DNA of 64,000 nucleotides from Pseudomonadales bacterium (lineage in GTDB: Bacteria; Pseudomonadota; Gammaproteobacteria; Pseudomonadales; Azotimanducaceae): NCBI GenBank assembly GCA_028285415.1, contig JANQPF010000022.1, positions 62,001-126,000 on the forward strand, in the 5' to 3' direction. Position numbers and translations under genes: made by a program. Positions 37,709-47,395 of the stretch are shown piece after piece; the stretch's first letter is position 1, and the number at the start of each line of letters is the position of its first letter. Under the pieces are notes generated by a model, which worked only from the letters and a program-made list of their open reading frames with translations, was not told the DNA's origin and did no database searches.

Positions 37709-38683
37709 TCAGTAACCCTGTGTTTTATCGATAATACCTTCTAAGGGTTCACCGCGTACAAATTTTCCCAGGTTGTCGACGAAACGCTGCAGGTTCCGCT
37801 CGGCCCGGTACTGACTCGCGCCTGCCGTGTGCGGTGTCATCACCACATTCGGCAACGCCCACAGCCGGCTCTCGGATGGCAGCGGCTCACGCGGCGCAAC
37901 GTCCAGCCCGGCACCGGCGATGGTGCCGTTCTCCAGAGCGTCAACCAGCGCGGCTTCGTCCATGATTTCGCCGCGTGTGACGTTGATGAGAATGGCGTTG
38001 GCTCTGCACAGTTTCAGGGTCTTTTCGTTGATCAGTTTGTTGGTCGCTTCTGTGAGCGGGCAGCACACCGCAACCACGTCGCTTGCGCCCAACACGTCGG
38101 CGAGGGCGCTTTCCGGCTCGACGAGGTCGACACCCTCGCCGGGCGCTACGGGATCCTTGTCCAGCGCGCGTACGTGCATGCCGAACGCATGTGCCCGCCG
38201 CGCCATTGCGCGGCCCGTGCCGCCGAAGCCGATGATGCCCATCGTCAGCCCGGTGAGCTCGAATTCCTGGCGGCGCAGCTCCGGGCGGTGATTCCAGGCT
38301 TCCGGGCCGAGGTCTCGAGCGGCGGCAAGCTGCCGCGTCAGCATGAGAAGAAGGCCAAACCCATGGTCGGCCAGGTGTTCGCCCACCAACCCCTTTTCGC
38401 TCGTGAGAATGACGGGGCTGTTGATGAACTCGGGGTACATGAAGGCGTCCACGCCGGAAGAAATGGACTGGACCCATTTGAGCTGTGCCGCCGCGCGGAA
38501 GAGCTTTGGCGGCACAATGCCGAGGATCACGTCGGCATCGCCGATGTGGTTGACCGCGTCGGCGTACTCCGACACGACGACGGTTGCGTCTGCACCCGCG
38601 GCGCTGTGGACATCGGCCAGCGCCGCGTCGGAAATGGTGGGGAGCGTGAGGCCCGGAATGATCAGTACTTTGATAGTTGTCAT
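37709..38683 (-). CDS. D-2-hydroxyacid dehydrogenase family protein
   Basis: 324 residues from ATG 38683 (a GTG at 38692 adds three). It has the NAD-binding GIIGFGGTGRAMARR motif in the middle, and conserved elements NVTRGEIMDEAALVDAL and TPHTAG containing the family's Arg, Glu and His region. The family oxidises or reduces 2-hydroxy/2-keto acids; phosphoglycerate and phosphite dehydrogenases are relatives. It overlaps or nearly abuts the hydratase gene upstream, so the pair probably handles a 2-keto acid intermediate. Specific substrate unknown. Confidence 0.88.
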   Translation of the reverse strand: MTTIKVLIIPGLTLPTISDAALADVHSAAGADATVVVSEYADAVNHIGDADVILGIVPPKLFRAAAQLKWVQSISSGVDAFMYPEFINSPVILTSEKGLVGEHLADHGFGLLLMLTRQLAAARDLGPEAWNHRPELRRQEFELTGLTMGIIGFGGTGRAMARRAHAFGMHVRALDKDPVAPGEGVDLVEPESALADVLGASDVVAVCCPLTEATNKLINEKTLKLCRANAILINVTRGEIMDEAALVDALENGTIAGAGLDVAPREPLPSESRLWALPNVVMTPHTAGASQYRAERNLQRFVDNLGKFVRGEPLEGIIDKTQGY

Positions 38684-38692
38684 GCGTGGCAC

Positions 38693-39457
38693 TCAGGCAA
38701 GGTTGACCGCGACGCTGCCGACGCTCTGATCAAAATCGCCGCGGTACGACCCATGTGCGAAGGGGGTCTTGCCGTAAGCGCCGGTGATGACCCGCTGCCC
38801 CGCTTCGAGCTGCTGGCCGTACTCAGCCAGGCGTCGTGCCAGCGTTGCCAGGGATTCGAAGTGATCGTCGATGTGTCCGGGGCTGCTGACGCTCTCGATG
38901 ATCCGGTCTTCGCCATTGTGCTCGGCCACCAGGGTGACGGTCATTTCGTTGAGCGCAACAGGGATAGGCGCTGCCTCACCGACAACAATCCCCCAGTTGG
39001 ATAAGTCGTCCGCCACCCTGAGCCCCGGGCCGGCACCGCCGGTCAGACGTTTCTGGTTGACTTCGAAGGCGGGCGCGATGCCTGCTACAGCGTTCCTGGC
39101 GGCCTCGGTCGTGGCGCCCGCGCCGAGCTTGCTACCCATCACAAGGCACAGTTCGTTTTCGACCTGTCCACGATGCAGTTTGTCGAGCGGCAGCGTGGCG
39201 CCGCTGTCGAAAATGCGATCGGCAAGGATGAAGCCGAACGGCCGCAGACCCTCGCCCATGGCGTTTCTGGACGCACCGCTCGTCATGCCGATTTTCCAAC
39301 CGCCGACGACCTTGCCTTCCTCCAGCCAGCGGGCGAGCAGCTCCAGCTGGAGCGCTTGACCTTCGTCGAACGGAACGTCGAGTTCCGCAAGCGCAGCCTC
39401 GTGCCCGCCGCCGGGATCGTTGTGCACGCGCCACAGCAGATCGACGATGTCTTGCAT
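38693..39457 (-). CDS. 2-keto-4-pentenoate hydratase/fumarylacetoacetate hydrolase-superfamily protein
   Basis: 254-residue protein with GWKIGMTSGASRNAMG near residues 53-68, matching hydratases such as MhpD that act on 2-hydroxypenta-2,4-dienoates after meta-cleavage of catechols. Metal ligands of the family (Glu/Asp in the FEVNQ region, GAGPGLRVADD) are partly seen. The next gene on the strand is a 2-hydroxyacid dehydrogenase (stop to start nearly touching). A LigW/ACMSD-type amidohydrolase lies divergently upstream. This set suggests aromatic-ring breakdown. Confidence 0.8.
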   Translation of the reverse strand: MQDIVDLLWRVHNDPGGGHEAALAELDVPFDEGQALQLELLARWLEEGKVVGGWKIGMTSGASRNAMGEGLRPFGFILADRIFDSGATLPLDKLHRGQVENELCLVMGSKLGAGATTEAARNAVAGIAPAFEVNQKRLTGGAGPGLRVADDLSNWGIVVGEAAPIPVALNEMTVTLVAEHNGEDRIIESVSSPGHIDDHFESLATLARRLAEYGQQLEAGQRVITGAYGKTPFAHGSYRGDFDQSVGSVAVNLA

Positions 39458-39586
39458 TCGTACTCCCCTCCAGAGGAGGCCTCACTGTACTGGATAACGG
39501 CGGGGAAATGAAAAGCGCCGGATTTCCAACGCTGGACGACTTTAGTAGGGTGCTGATTGGGGATTGTCATCAGTGGGGGAAGAACG

Positions 39587-40699
39587 ATGCGCAACGGCCT
39601 CAAGGTCCTGGACACGGACGCTCACCAGATGGAACCGCCGTCGATGTGGGCAAAGTACATGGATCCGACCTTCGCCGACCGGGCGCCGGCTATCGGTGAC
39701 ATGGGCAACGGGGAGAAGGGCATGATGTGCGAGGGCGAGCCGCTGGCCAAGCAGGACGGTTCGTATCCGATGCATTCCGAAGAGTTTCTTGCTGCCTCGC
39801 GACGTGCCATGGCGCGATTCGAACGTGCTCGCGCCCAGGGTTTCAATGCCGCGAGCCGGCTCGAGGACATGGATGAAGAGGGCGTAGACGCCCAGGTGAT
39901 CTATCCGACCGTCGGCGGACAGTTGCTGGGTAAACCCTTCCACGATACGGAGCTTCTGGCGGCGTCGTGTCGGGCCTACAACGACTGGAGCCTCGAATAC
40001 TGCAGCGCAAATCGGGAAAGGCTGCGCATGGCCGCAATGCTGCCCGTGCAGGCACCCGATCTCGCCGTTGAAGAGGTGCAGCGCACCGATGCGCTGGGTG
40101 CCGCTTGTTTTTATGTGCGCCCCAATCCGGTGGCGGGTAGAAATCTGTATCACAGCGACTACGACCCGCTGTGGCGTGCCATCGCGGCGACCAACAAACC
40201 CATCTGCATTCACGATTCCGGCTCGCCGTACTGGCCAAGCTATGGTGAACGCATGGACACGCATACCGCGGGACACATCATTGCCCATCCGTTCGAAGCG
40301 ATGGTTGCGATGATGTCGCTCATCTGGTTCGGCGTGATCGAGCGCCATCCGGGACTCAAGGTTGTGCACGTGGAGGCAGACGCGGGCTGGCTGCCGTACT
40401 GGCTGCAGCGCATGGAACAGCACTACGATTTCTCCGGTCAGGCTGAGCATCCGGAGCTGAGGCAGCGGCCCACCGCCTATTTCAAGTCGAACTTTCTCGT
40501 CGCCGCCCGGGGTGACGAGATGACGTTGCCGGCGGCGGTGGCGCTCGTTGGTGAGGACTATCTGACGTTCAACACGGACTATCCACACCCTGATGGCACC
40601 TGGCCGGCAGGTATGTCCGATCTCGAGCATCAACCGATCACCGATGACGCGCGGCGCAAGATTTTCTGGGACAACGCGGCGCCGCTGTTCGGTCTGTAA
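39587..40699 (+). CDS. Amidohydrolase (PF04909-type, LigW/ACMSD-like)
   Basis: 370-residue TIM-barrel amidohydrolase. The N-terminal LDTDAHQMEPPSMW is the family's metal-binding start, and CIHDSGSPYWPSYGERMDTHTAGH and FNTDYPHPDGTWP hold further metal/active-site residues near the C-terminus. Known relatives decarboxylate hydroxybenzoates or 2-amino-3-carboxymuconate semialdehyde. The ATG at 39587 follows GGGGGAAG; a longer in-frame start exists but has no ribosome site. It lies divergent from the hydratase gene. A second such gene is at 48236. Confidence 0.85.
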   Translation: MRNGLKVLDTDAHQMEPPSMWAKYMDPTFADRAPAIGDMGNGEKGMMCEGEPLAKQDGSYPMHSEEFLAASRRAMARFERARAQGFNAASRLEDMDEEGVDAQVIYPTVGGQLLGKPFHDTELLAASCRAYNDWSLEYCSANRERLRMAAMLPVQAPDLAVEEVQRTDALGAACFYVRPNPVAGRNLYHSDYDPLWRAIAATNKPICIHDSGSPYWPSYGERMDTHTAGHIIAHPFEAMVAMMSLIWFGVIERHPGLKVVHVEADAGWLPYWLQRMEQHYDFSGQAEHPELRQRPTAYFKSNFLVAARGDEMTLPAAVALVGEDYLTFNTDYPHPDGTWPAGMSDLEHQPITDDARRKIFWDNAAPLFGL

Positions 40700-40982
40700 A
40701 CGGTATCGCGTGGCCGAGTACGCCGGTACGCAGACAAGGCGACTAACTGACTGCCTCGTATATACCGAAAAAGGCTTAACCTCCGTTCTTTATGCCGAAA
40801 TCCCATTAGCCATGTGAGACAAATTGTCGGACACTTTGCGAACGGGAGAGGCTGAGATCAAGGAGCGCCGGAGTCGGGAGCGTAGGTTGCGCACCTGACT
40901 CTCAGTCGACGCTTAGCTGTACCTTCCTTTCAACCTCCTTTGCGTTTTTCGATTGATAAACTTGTTAAAGGAGACTCTTGAA
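40700..40982. other. Longest intergenic region (283 bases)
   Basis: No gene, repeat or RNA is recognised. It contains a short palindrome GACAAATTGTC (40818-40828), a few T-rich stretches, and AAGGAG near 40967-40973, which is the ribosome site for the GTG at 40983. No convincing promoter boxes or terminator were found. Confidence 0.5.
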
Positions 40983-41753
40983 GTGAAAACAACAAGAAAT
41001 TTCGTTTCTTTCCTATCTGTGATTCTGCTGGCTGGAGTGCCGGTGTTGAGTCACGCCGACAATCACGCGCCGCCACCGCCGGGAGTACTCGAAACCTGGG
41101 CGTGCTCATACAACCCTGGTCAGGATCAAGGGGATTTGATGGCCGCGCGTGATTACCTGGTCAAGCAGGCGGAAAAAGCCGGGGTGTCGTTGCAGCCGGC
41201 CTATGTCTGGAACGCCCTCAAAGGCGGCGTGCCGATGGATTTTCTGTGGATGTCTCCACACGAAAACCTCGATGCCTTTGCGGCAGCGATCGACGAGTTT
41301 GCGGCTGCACCGGATCTTTCCGGTGTGCAGGCGCGGTTCGATTCGGTAGCCGACTGTCAGCCGGGCCTGAATCAGACGATGCTCGTCCACTCGCGCGAAG
41401 CGGCGGAAGACTCTGACGATGCCGCCCACATCGTGTCGTTTGCCTGTGACATCAACCACGGTATGAGCAGCAGCGACCTGCCGGATCTGCGTGGCCATAT
41501 CGGTAGCGTCATGGAAAGCATGGGCGACAACTCACCCAACTTCTCCGTGATGGTGCAGCCTATTACCGGCGGAGCCAACGTGCGGGACGTATACATGTTC
41601 AGCGTCTACAACAACGTATCTGCGTGGTCGAAGTTCGTCGGCGAGCTGCTGCCCAGTGAGGCGGGGCAGTCGATGATCCGCCACTTCAACGTCGTGCTGA
41701 GTTGTGATCAGACGATGTGGACCGGCATGCAGGTCATCGGCGACGACGCTTGA
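40983..41753 (+). CDS. Secreted protein of two similar halves (function unknown)
   Basis: 256 residues from GTG 40983, with a signal peptide (about 1-25, ending SHADN). After it are two related segments: about 39-134 and about 153-250. Each begins with a Cys (Cys41, Cys155) and closes with another (Cys125, Cys241) in a similar setting (ADCQPGLNQTM and LSCDQTMWTGM). The spacing suggests one disulfide in each half and a dimeric alpha-beta-barrel-like fold, though this is not certain. It is a probable extracytoplasmic binding or scaffold protein. No homolog is recognised. Confidence 0.7.
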   Translation: MKTTRNFVSFLSVILLAGVPVLSHADNHAPPPPGVLETWACSYNPGQDQGDLMAARDYLVKQAEKAGVSLQPAYVWNALKGGVPMDFLWMSPHENLDAFAAAIDEFAAAPDLSGVQARFDSVADCQPGLNQTMLVHSREAAEDSDDAAHIVSFACDINHGMSSSDLPDLRGHIGSVMESMGDNSPNFSVMVQPITGGANVRDVYMFSVYNNVSAWSKFVGELLPSEAGQSMIRHFNVVLSCDQTMWTGMQVIGDDA

Positions 41754-41759
41754 TGCACG

Positions 41760-42845
41760 CTATCGAGGCACTCCGTCTCCATAGACGTTGATAGCCTTGT
41801 TAAAGGGCGCCAGACGGTCTTCGTCATAACCGGATACCGCTGGCGCCACCGCCTGCCAGAGAATCTCCGCCTCGAGCCCAGGCAGGTGCCCGCGAACGAT
41901 GGATTGGTCGGCCTCATTGAGCGCAGCGAAGCGTTCGCGGAGTTGTTCGAGGCACCAGACCCGATAGCGTGAGACGGGGAGGCTGCGATAGGTACATCCC
42001 TGAACAGTCATATCAAAGTGCGGTGCCTGCGCGGCGTAGGCGGTAGCGTTGTGGGCGAGCTGCACGAGATGCGTTTCAGCGATCTCTTTCAGCATGGCTG
42101 CCGCACTTGCGGGTACGTGCTGCACAAAACTCACATGCTGGGTCGTGGCGTGTGCGTTCCACACTCTCGATAACCAGTCGAAAACCTCAGGCGCTTCGTT
42201 GCGCATGATTTCGGCCGGGGTTGGATCCTGGCCAAAATGTCTCAGCATGGGTCCCATCAGGCCAAAATCAGCGATGCTCGGCGCGGTGCCGAGGAGATAA
42301 GGCGTATCCGATAGCATTGCCGTCATGTTGGCCAGCGCGTTTCGGTAACCCTGTTCGACATGTTCCCGCGTGTCTGCGGTGACGCCGTCGTTGACGACAA
42401 ATCCTATCCGTTGTCTGCGCTTGACCATGTTGCGCCGCAGAAACCGCGGCAGCGGCAGATGCGCAGCTGTCTCGTCTGCGAGAATGCGCGACAACAGCTC
42501 CCGGTCGTGCTCGTAGCTCCAGCGGTAATGCATGGCGGCGCGCCACAGCCATTCGTCCGCGTAGTCTTCAATCAAGAGAGCAATGAAGCGGACGACGGCA
42601 TTGTCCGGCAGGATGGGCGGCTCCGGATACTCCTCTTCGAGTTGGAGCAGCATGGGCGTGGTATCGGACATCCAGCGGCCGTCGTCGCGTTCAACGATGG
42701 GGACCTGGATTGCGCCAACCTTTTCTTTGATGCGCTGCTGGTCCGCAAACGGATGATCGTTCATCTCGTAAGCGATGCCTTTGTAACGCAGATACGCTTC
42801 GAGTTTGCCGGTGTAGTAGGAAACCGACACGCCGTAGACTTTCAT
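41760..42845 (-). CDS. Glutathione S-transferase-like protein
   Basis: 361 residues: an N-terminal thioredoxin-type domain (MKVYGVSVSYYTGKLEAYLRYKGIAYEMND, with a Tyr-rich stretch at the usual glutathione site) and a long helical C-terminal part with a central GST_C region (YLLGTAPSIADFGLMGPMLRH). It is longer than ordinary GSTs (about 220), so the last 120 residues are extra. It converges with the two-half secreted protein, only six bases apart. Cytosolic role unknown. Confidence 0.75.
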   Translation of the reverse strand: MKVYGVSVSYYTGKLEAYLRYKGIAYEMNDHPFADQQRIKEKVGAIQVPIVERDDGRWMSDTTPMLLQLEEEYPEPPILPDNAVVRFIALLIEDYADEWLWRAAMHYRWSYEHDRELLSRILADETAAHLPLPRFLRRNMVKRRQRIGFVVNDGVTADTREHVEQGYRNALANMTAMLSDTPYLLGTAPSIADFGLMGPMLRHFGQDPTPAEIMRNEAPEVFDWLSRVWNAHATTQHVSFVQHVPASAAAMLKEIAETHLVQLAHNATAYAAQAPHFDMTVQGCTYRSLPVSRYRVWCLEQLRERFAALNEADQSIVRGHLPGLEAEILWQAVAPAVSGYDEDRLAPFNKAINVYGDGVPR

Positions 42846-42882
42846 GCGCCTACTCTAGCGGAACGCGCTCGGGAATTCGTGC

Positions 42883-45309
42883 CTACTCGTAGCGCAGAGC
42901 GTGAATCGGGTTGGCGCGGGCAATACGAAACGCGTGTATGCCGACGATGACCCAGGCAAACACGACGGATGCGATACCGGCGACACCGACAATGCCTTCC
43001 GGGAAGGCGATGCGATCGGCAAAAAACGAGAGGAACTGGTCCGAGGCGAAGTAAGCCGCAGGAAGAGCAAAGAGCAGCGCCCACATGACCGGCCGTGAGA
43101 ACTGCCAGATGAGAAGTCGCGCAATTTGCGGAATGCTTGCGCCCATGACTTTGCGTACACCAATTTCTTTGGTGCGGGTTTCAGCCATGAACGCTGCCAG
43201 ACCGAAAAGTCCAATGAGGCTCAGCGCCATGGCAACAAAAGCAAAACCGGCCAGAATATTCGAAAGGCCCGTGTAGATTTCGAAGCTTTCCTGGAAATCG
43301 TCCTCGAGGAAATCGGTCTGGATGGGATAGTCGTTGATCAGCTTGTCCCAGACCTCCTCGACCGCCTGCAGCGCGGACGCCATGGCAATACCCTCCACGC
43401 GCACGGACCCCAGGCGCGCCGAGTTTTCCATCATGAAAAACACCGTGGGTTTGATCTGATTGTGGAAGCCCTGAAAGTTTTGATCAGGCATTACGCCGAC
43501 GATGGTGTAATCCCGCGGTTCGCGTGAATCGGCGAAGTCGTAAAACGTCTCTCCCAGCGCTTCCTGCGCGGTACCGAAACCGAGCTGCTGTGCCGCCAGC
43601 TCGTTGATGATGACGTTTGCCGCCGACACGCCTTCGCGGACCGTATCGTTGCCGACGCTGCGATCGAGGTTTCGCCCCGTGATCAGTGGAATGTTGTAGG
43701 TTTCCAGAAAATGCTCGTCCACGAGGACCTGGTTGATCAGCATGGATTGGTCTTCGTCGCCTCTGACGGGTGAGACGCCGAACGAGGAGTTGCTCTGCTC
43801 GTAGGGGATCAGCGTCGAGAACGTCACGTTTTCGATGCCGGTTACGTTCATCAACTCGTTACGCAGGGTGTCCAGCTTGTCGCGTATCGACTCGACGTTG
43901 AGGCGCTTCAGAATGATGAGCTGGGATTTGGGGTAAATCTCCGCCGATTCGGCGATTTTATTGTTCTGCAGATACATGACCATGACCATGGCCAGCATGA
44001 AAATGGAAATTGAAAACTGCACGACCAGCATGAGGTTTCGGAAAATGCCGCCCTTGCCGCCTTTTTTATTGCCATCACGAAGCGCGTCAATGGGGCTCGC
44101 GCGGGTAATGAGATACGCGGGGTAGGCTCCCGCAACCAGGCCCACCGCAACCGCTGTCAGCACGAACCACGGCGCGAGGCTTAGGTAGGGAATGGTCAGA
44201 CCTTTGTCGGCGGCGCTGTTGAATACCGGCACGAAGAGCGCAAGCAGCACCAGCGCAATCACCATCGCGATGGCTGCCACGCACAGGCTCTCTACGAGAA
44301 ACTGTGCGATCAGCTGAGTGCGGGAGCCGCCCATGGTTTTCCTGAGACCAATCTCCCGCGACCGCCCCAGGGACTGCGCCGTCGCGAGGTTGGTGTAGTT
44401 CACAATGGCAACGATCAGGACCAGGAAACCCAGCAGGCGAATGGAATCGAGGATCGGGAGTCCAACGGCGTCCCAGAGGATCGTGTTCGCCTCCACCAGC
44501 GGACGCACGTTGACGCCTTCTATGAATTCCCTGCTGTCGTCGGGGAAATGGCGATCGAAGACGCCATCAATGCTCTGCTGCAGCCAGTCTCGGTCTTTGC
44601 CCGGGTCGAGCAGCATGTAGGTGAAGTCGCCGCTCGAGAGGTTGTTGAAGTTGCCGGCCAGGTCGTATTCGGTGGCACGATTCAGGGCCTGCAGCGGTGC
44701 CAGCACGTCCAGCTCGCCGCTGCCGATGATCGAGGAGCTGAAGTGGGTGTTTTTCGGCATGTCCTCGATCACCGCGGTGACGTTCAGCACCACGTTGTGA
44801 TCGAGCGTCAGCGTTTTGCCCTGCGCGGATTCGTTGCCAAAGAACTTCTCCGCCATGCTTCGGGTAAGCACAACTCCCGACGGGTCGTCGAGGGCCGTGT
44901 CATCCCCCTCGATGTAGGTGAAATCGAATATTTTGGTCAGGGCCGGATCGGCAAACCGCACGCGCTCGTAGAAGTGATCGTTCTCGTGGGAGAGAAGAAA
45001 CTCGCGGCCGACGGTGCGGGCGATCTCTTCCACCTCTTCGATTTCGGCATCGATGAAAGGCGCAAACGCCGTATAGATACCGTCCGTTTCCCCGACCCCG
45101 ATGTTGGCGGCAGGGCCGAAGAGCGTACCGGCTGTGAAGATACGATCCGTGTGGGCCCAAGCGGTGTCGTGGCTGCGCTCGTAGGCAACGAGCAGCACGC
45201 CAAAGAGAAAAAAGGCGAGGCCAACCACGAGCCCCAGCACGTTGATTGCGGCGTACAGCTTGTTTTTCAGAAGCTGGCGGAACGCGATGACAAAGTAGTT
45301 TTTGATCAT
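42883..45309 (-). CDS. MacB/FtsX-type ABC transporter permease
   Basis: 808-residue permease with a MacB_PCD-like periplasmic domain and FtsX membrane units. TM1 is at about 19-40 (NVLGLVVGLAFFLFGVLL), followed by a large extracytoplasmic region (about 45-285). Three helices surround 285-420, a second extracytoplasmic region follows, and three helices close the chain (NILAGFAFVAMALSLIGLFG, ...). It is the two-FtsX-domain form of about 800 residues. With the ATPase and adaptor it forms an efflux complex. Substrate unknown. Confidence 0.88.
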   Translation of the reverse strand: MIKNYFVIAFRQLLKNKLYAAINVLGLVVGLAFFLFGVLLVAYERSHDTAWAHTDRIFTAGTLFGPAANIGVGETDGIYTAFAPFIDAEIEEVEEIARTVGREFLLSHENDHFYERVRFADPALTKIFDFTYIEGDDTALDDPSGVVLTRSMAEKFFGNESAQGKTLTLDHNVVLNVTAVIEDMPKNTHFSSSIIGSGELDVLAPLQALNRATEYDLAGNFNNLSSGDFTYMLLDPGKDRDWLQQSIDGVFDRHFPDDSREFIEGVNVRPLVEANTILWDAVGLPILDSIRLLGFLVLIVAIVNYTNLATAQSLGRSREIGLRKTMGGSRTQLIAQFLVESLCVAAIAMVIALVLLALFVPVFNSAADKGLTIPYLSLAPWFVLTAVAVGLVAGAYPAYLITRASPIDALRDGNKKGGKGGIFRNLMLVVQFSISIFMLAMVMVMYLQNNKIAESAEIYPKSQLIILKRLNVESIRDKLDTLRNELMNVTGIENVTFSTLIPYEQSNSSFGVSPVRGDEDQSMLINQVLVDEHFLETYNIPLITGRNLDRSVGNDTVREGVSAANVIINELAAQQLGFGTAQEALGETFYDFADSREPRDYTIVGVMPDQNFQGFHNQIKPTVFFMMENSARLGSVRVEGIAMASALQAVEEVWDKLINDYPIQTDFLEDDFQESFEIYTGLSNILAGFAFVAMALSLIGLFGLAAFMAETRTKEIGVRKVMGASIPQIARLLIWQFSRPVMWALLFALPAAYFASDQFLSFFADRIAFPEGIVGVAGIASVVFAWVIVGIHAFRIARANPIHALRYE

Positions 45310-45317
45310 TGTTCCGC

Positions 45318-46001
45318 CTATACGGCCGCGCGCAGGTCTTCGGTGACCACTTCCCCGTCAAAGAGGTTGATGGTCCGCTTCGCGTACTCAGCGTGGCTCG
45401 GGCTGTGCGTCACCATGACAATGGTGGTGCCTTCACCGTTCAGCCCCTGCAGCATTTCCATCACCTCCTGGCCATGGGCGCTGTCCAGGTTGCCGGTGGG
45501 CTCGTCCGCGAGGATGAGCTTCTGATCTCCGACAATTGCGCGTGCCACCGCAACGCGCTGCTGCTGGCCGCCGGAAAGCTGTGACGGCTTGTGTTTGGCA
45601 CGATGGCTGATGCCTACTTTCTCCATGATGTGGCCCACCCGGTCGCGGCGATCACCCGCGGCGATCTTGTGGTACAGGAGCGCAAGCTCGATGTTTTCTG
45701 CCACCGTCAGCTCATCGATGAGGTTGAATGACTGAAAGATGAAGCCGATGTTGTGCTTGCGGATCTCGGCGAGCTTCGCCTCGCCGTACCCGGCAACGTT
45801 TTCGCCGGCGAACCAGTAGCTGCCTGCGCTCGGGCTGTCGAGCATGCCGACAATGTTCAGGAGAGTCGACTTGCCGCATCCGGACGGACCCATGACGGCG
45901 ACGAATTCACCGGCCTCGATGTCGATGTTGACGGCGTTCAGAGCAACCGTCTCCACCTCGTCGGTGCGGTAGAGTTTGGATAGGTCTTCGAGCTTGATCA
46001 T
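45318..46001 (-). CDS. ABC transporter ATP-binding subunit (MacB/LolD-type)
   Basis: 227-residue ATPase. Walker A is GPSGCGKSTLLN (about 38-49), signature LSGGQQQRVAVARA (about 141-154) and Walker B LILADEPTGNLD. It matches the MacB/LolD subgroup. It lies between the adaptor (11-base gap) and permease (8-base gap) genes, so the three form an operon. It powers the neighbouring permease and adaptor. Confidence 0.93.
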   Translation of the reverse strand: MIKLEDLSKLYRTDEVETVALNAVNIDIEAGEFVAVMGPSGCGKSTLLNIVGMLDSPSAGSYWFAGENVAGYGEAKLAEIRKHNIGFIFQSFNLIDELTVAENIELALLYHKIAAGDRRDRVGHIMEKVGISHRAKHKPSQLSGGQQQRVAVARAIVGDQKLILADEPTGNLDSAHGQEVMEMLQGLNGEGTTIVMVTHSPSHAEYAKRTINLFDGEVVTEDLRAAV

Positions 46002-46012
46002 GGCGGTTCCCG

Positions 46013-47338
46013 TCAGTCGGCCGTCAGCGTGAGACGGTCCATTTCTTTGAATGCGGAGTAAGGGCTGGTGATGATGCGCTCACCGGCTTCGAGGCCGTCG
46101 AGCACCTCGATGTATTCGGAATTGCGGCGCCCGAGGCGTACGCTGCGGCGGACCGCTTCGGTGCCCGCGTCGTTGACGACAAACATCCAGTTGCCACCGG
46201 TGTCCTGAAAGAAGGCGCCGTTGGGAACGAGGAGCGCACGGCTGGAATCGCCCAGCGTCAGCGTTGCCTGCAGCGTCTGGCCGCGGCGGATATCGTTCGG
46301 CTCTTCCCCGTCGAAGAGAAGGTCCAACTCAAACTGACCGTTGTTGACCTGCGGGTAGATCTTGCTGACCGTCAGCGTGTAGTTCCGGCCCCGGTCGAGC
46401 TCGGCAGCCTGGCCGATGTCGACGCGGTTCAGGTAGTACTCGTCGACCTCAACCCGTAGCTTGAAGCTGTCCGGATCGTCTATCTGACCAAGACGGCCAC
46501 CGCGCTGGATGCTCTGGCCAATCTCGACGTCGAGACCCGAAAGCTTGCCGGATACCGGGGCGCGCACGTTGAGCGCGTCGAGATTCTTGCGCGCAAGCTC
46601 GAGATTGGCCTCGAGCTGGGAGCCGGATTCCTGCAGGAACGCGAGCTGCGTTTCCTGGAGACGGGCATCCGTCGCCTGGCTCTCGAGCGTCACCTCCCGC
46701 AGATTTTCGAAGTAGACGAGCTCGTCCTGTGCGTCCTCCAGCTGACTTTTGATGGCAAGCCCGGCGGTATCTAGACTCGATAGGCGCTCGATTTCACGTC
46801 GCAGGCGGGTGATCTGGTAATCCATCTCTACCAGATTGCGCTTGTGCTGCAGGCGATTCTGCTCGAGCTGCAGCTCGATGGTACGCATGTTGTTGAGCTG
46901 CTCGGTGACCATCGCTTCGTTGCGGGTGACATCGAGCTGCAGGGAGGTGTTGTTCAGCGTGACGATGAGGTCTCCTGCCTCGACCGTCGCACCGTCGTCG
47001 ACGTAGCGTCTTTCCACCTGGCCGCCTTCGATGACGTCGAGATAGACCGTCTGGCGCGGCGTCACGCGACCACGAATCGGAATGAAATCGTCGAAGGTGC
47101 CCTGCACGACCGGTGAGACCACCACGCGGCTGCCTTCGAGGACGAACGTGCGCGCACCGGCGCGGTCCCACCAGTAGAAAACGGCGAGAGCGAGCACGAC
47201 GACAACCACGGCCGCAGCGCCGATTCTCGACCAGGGGAGCGTGCGTTTTTCGATGACGCGATCCATCCCTGCCCCGGACAGGCTGGTAATGGCATCGCTG
47301 GATTTGTCGACGGCTTTCATTGAAGTTGTTGGTGCCAT
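46013..47338 (-). CDS. Periplasmic adaptor (HlyD/MacA-type) of ABC efflux operon
   Basis: 441 residues: a cytoplasmic N-terminus, one membrane helix (about 38-56, IGAAAVVVVVLALAVFYWW), a lipoyl-like half (ETVYL-type region near 95-125), a long coiled coil (about 130-250) and beta-barrel segments. The adaptor links an inner-membrane ABC exporter to an outer-membrane channel, but no TolC gene is here. The start at 47338 is used; an ATG at codon 7 is possible. Confidence 0.85.
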   Translation of the reverse strand: MAPTTSMKAVDKSSDAITSLSGAGMDRVIEKRTLPWSRIGAAAVVVVVLALAVFYWWDRAGARTFVLEGSRVVVSPVVQGTFDDFIPIRGRVTPRQTVYLDVIEGGQVERRYVDDGATVEAGDLIVTLNNTSLQLDVTRNEAMVTEQLNNMRTIELQLEQNRLQHKRNLVEMDYQITRLRREIERLSSLDTAGLAIKSQLEDAQDELVYFENLREVTLESQATDARLQETQLAFLQESGSQLEANLELARKNLDALNVRAPVSGKLSGLDVEIGQSIQRGGRLGQIDDPDSFKLRVEVDEYYLNRVDIGQAAELDRGRNYTLTVSKIYPQVNNGQFELDLLFDGEEPNDIRRGQTLQATLTLGDSSRALLVPNGAFFQDTGGNWMFVVNDAGTEAVRRSVRLGRRNSEYIEVLDGLEAGERIITSPYSAFKEMDRLTLTAD

Positions 47339-47395
47339 GCCAGACTAGGTCGCGGCACGGTCGCAAATAGTTTGTCGTTTGCCTTATTTATGGCG

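Noticed and set aside
37829-39004. 391-residue plus-strand frame over the 2-hydroxyacid dehydrogenase and hydratase genes
   Set aside because: Antisense shadow of two genes with clear family motifs.
40818-40828. GACAAATTGTC as an operator
   Set aside because: A five-base-arm palindrome is too short and lacks a second copy or matching regulator nearby.
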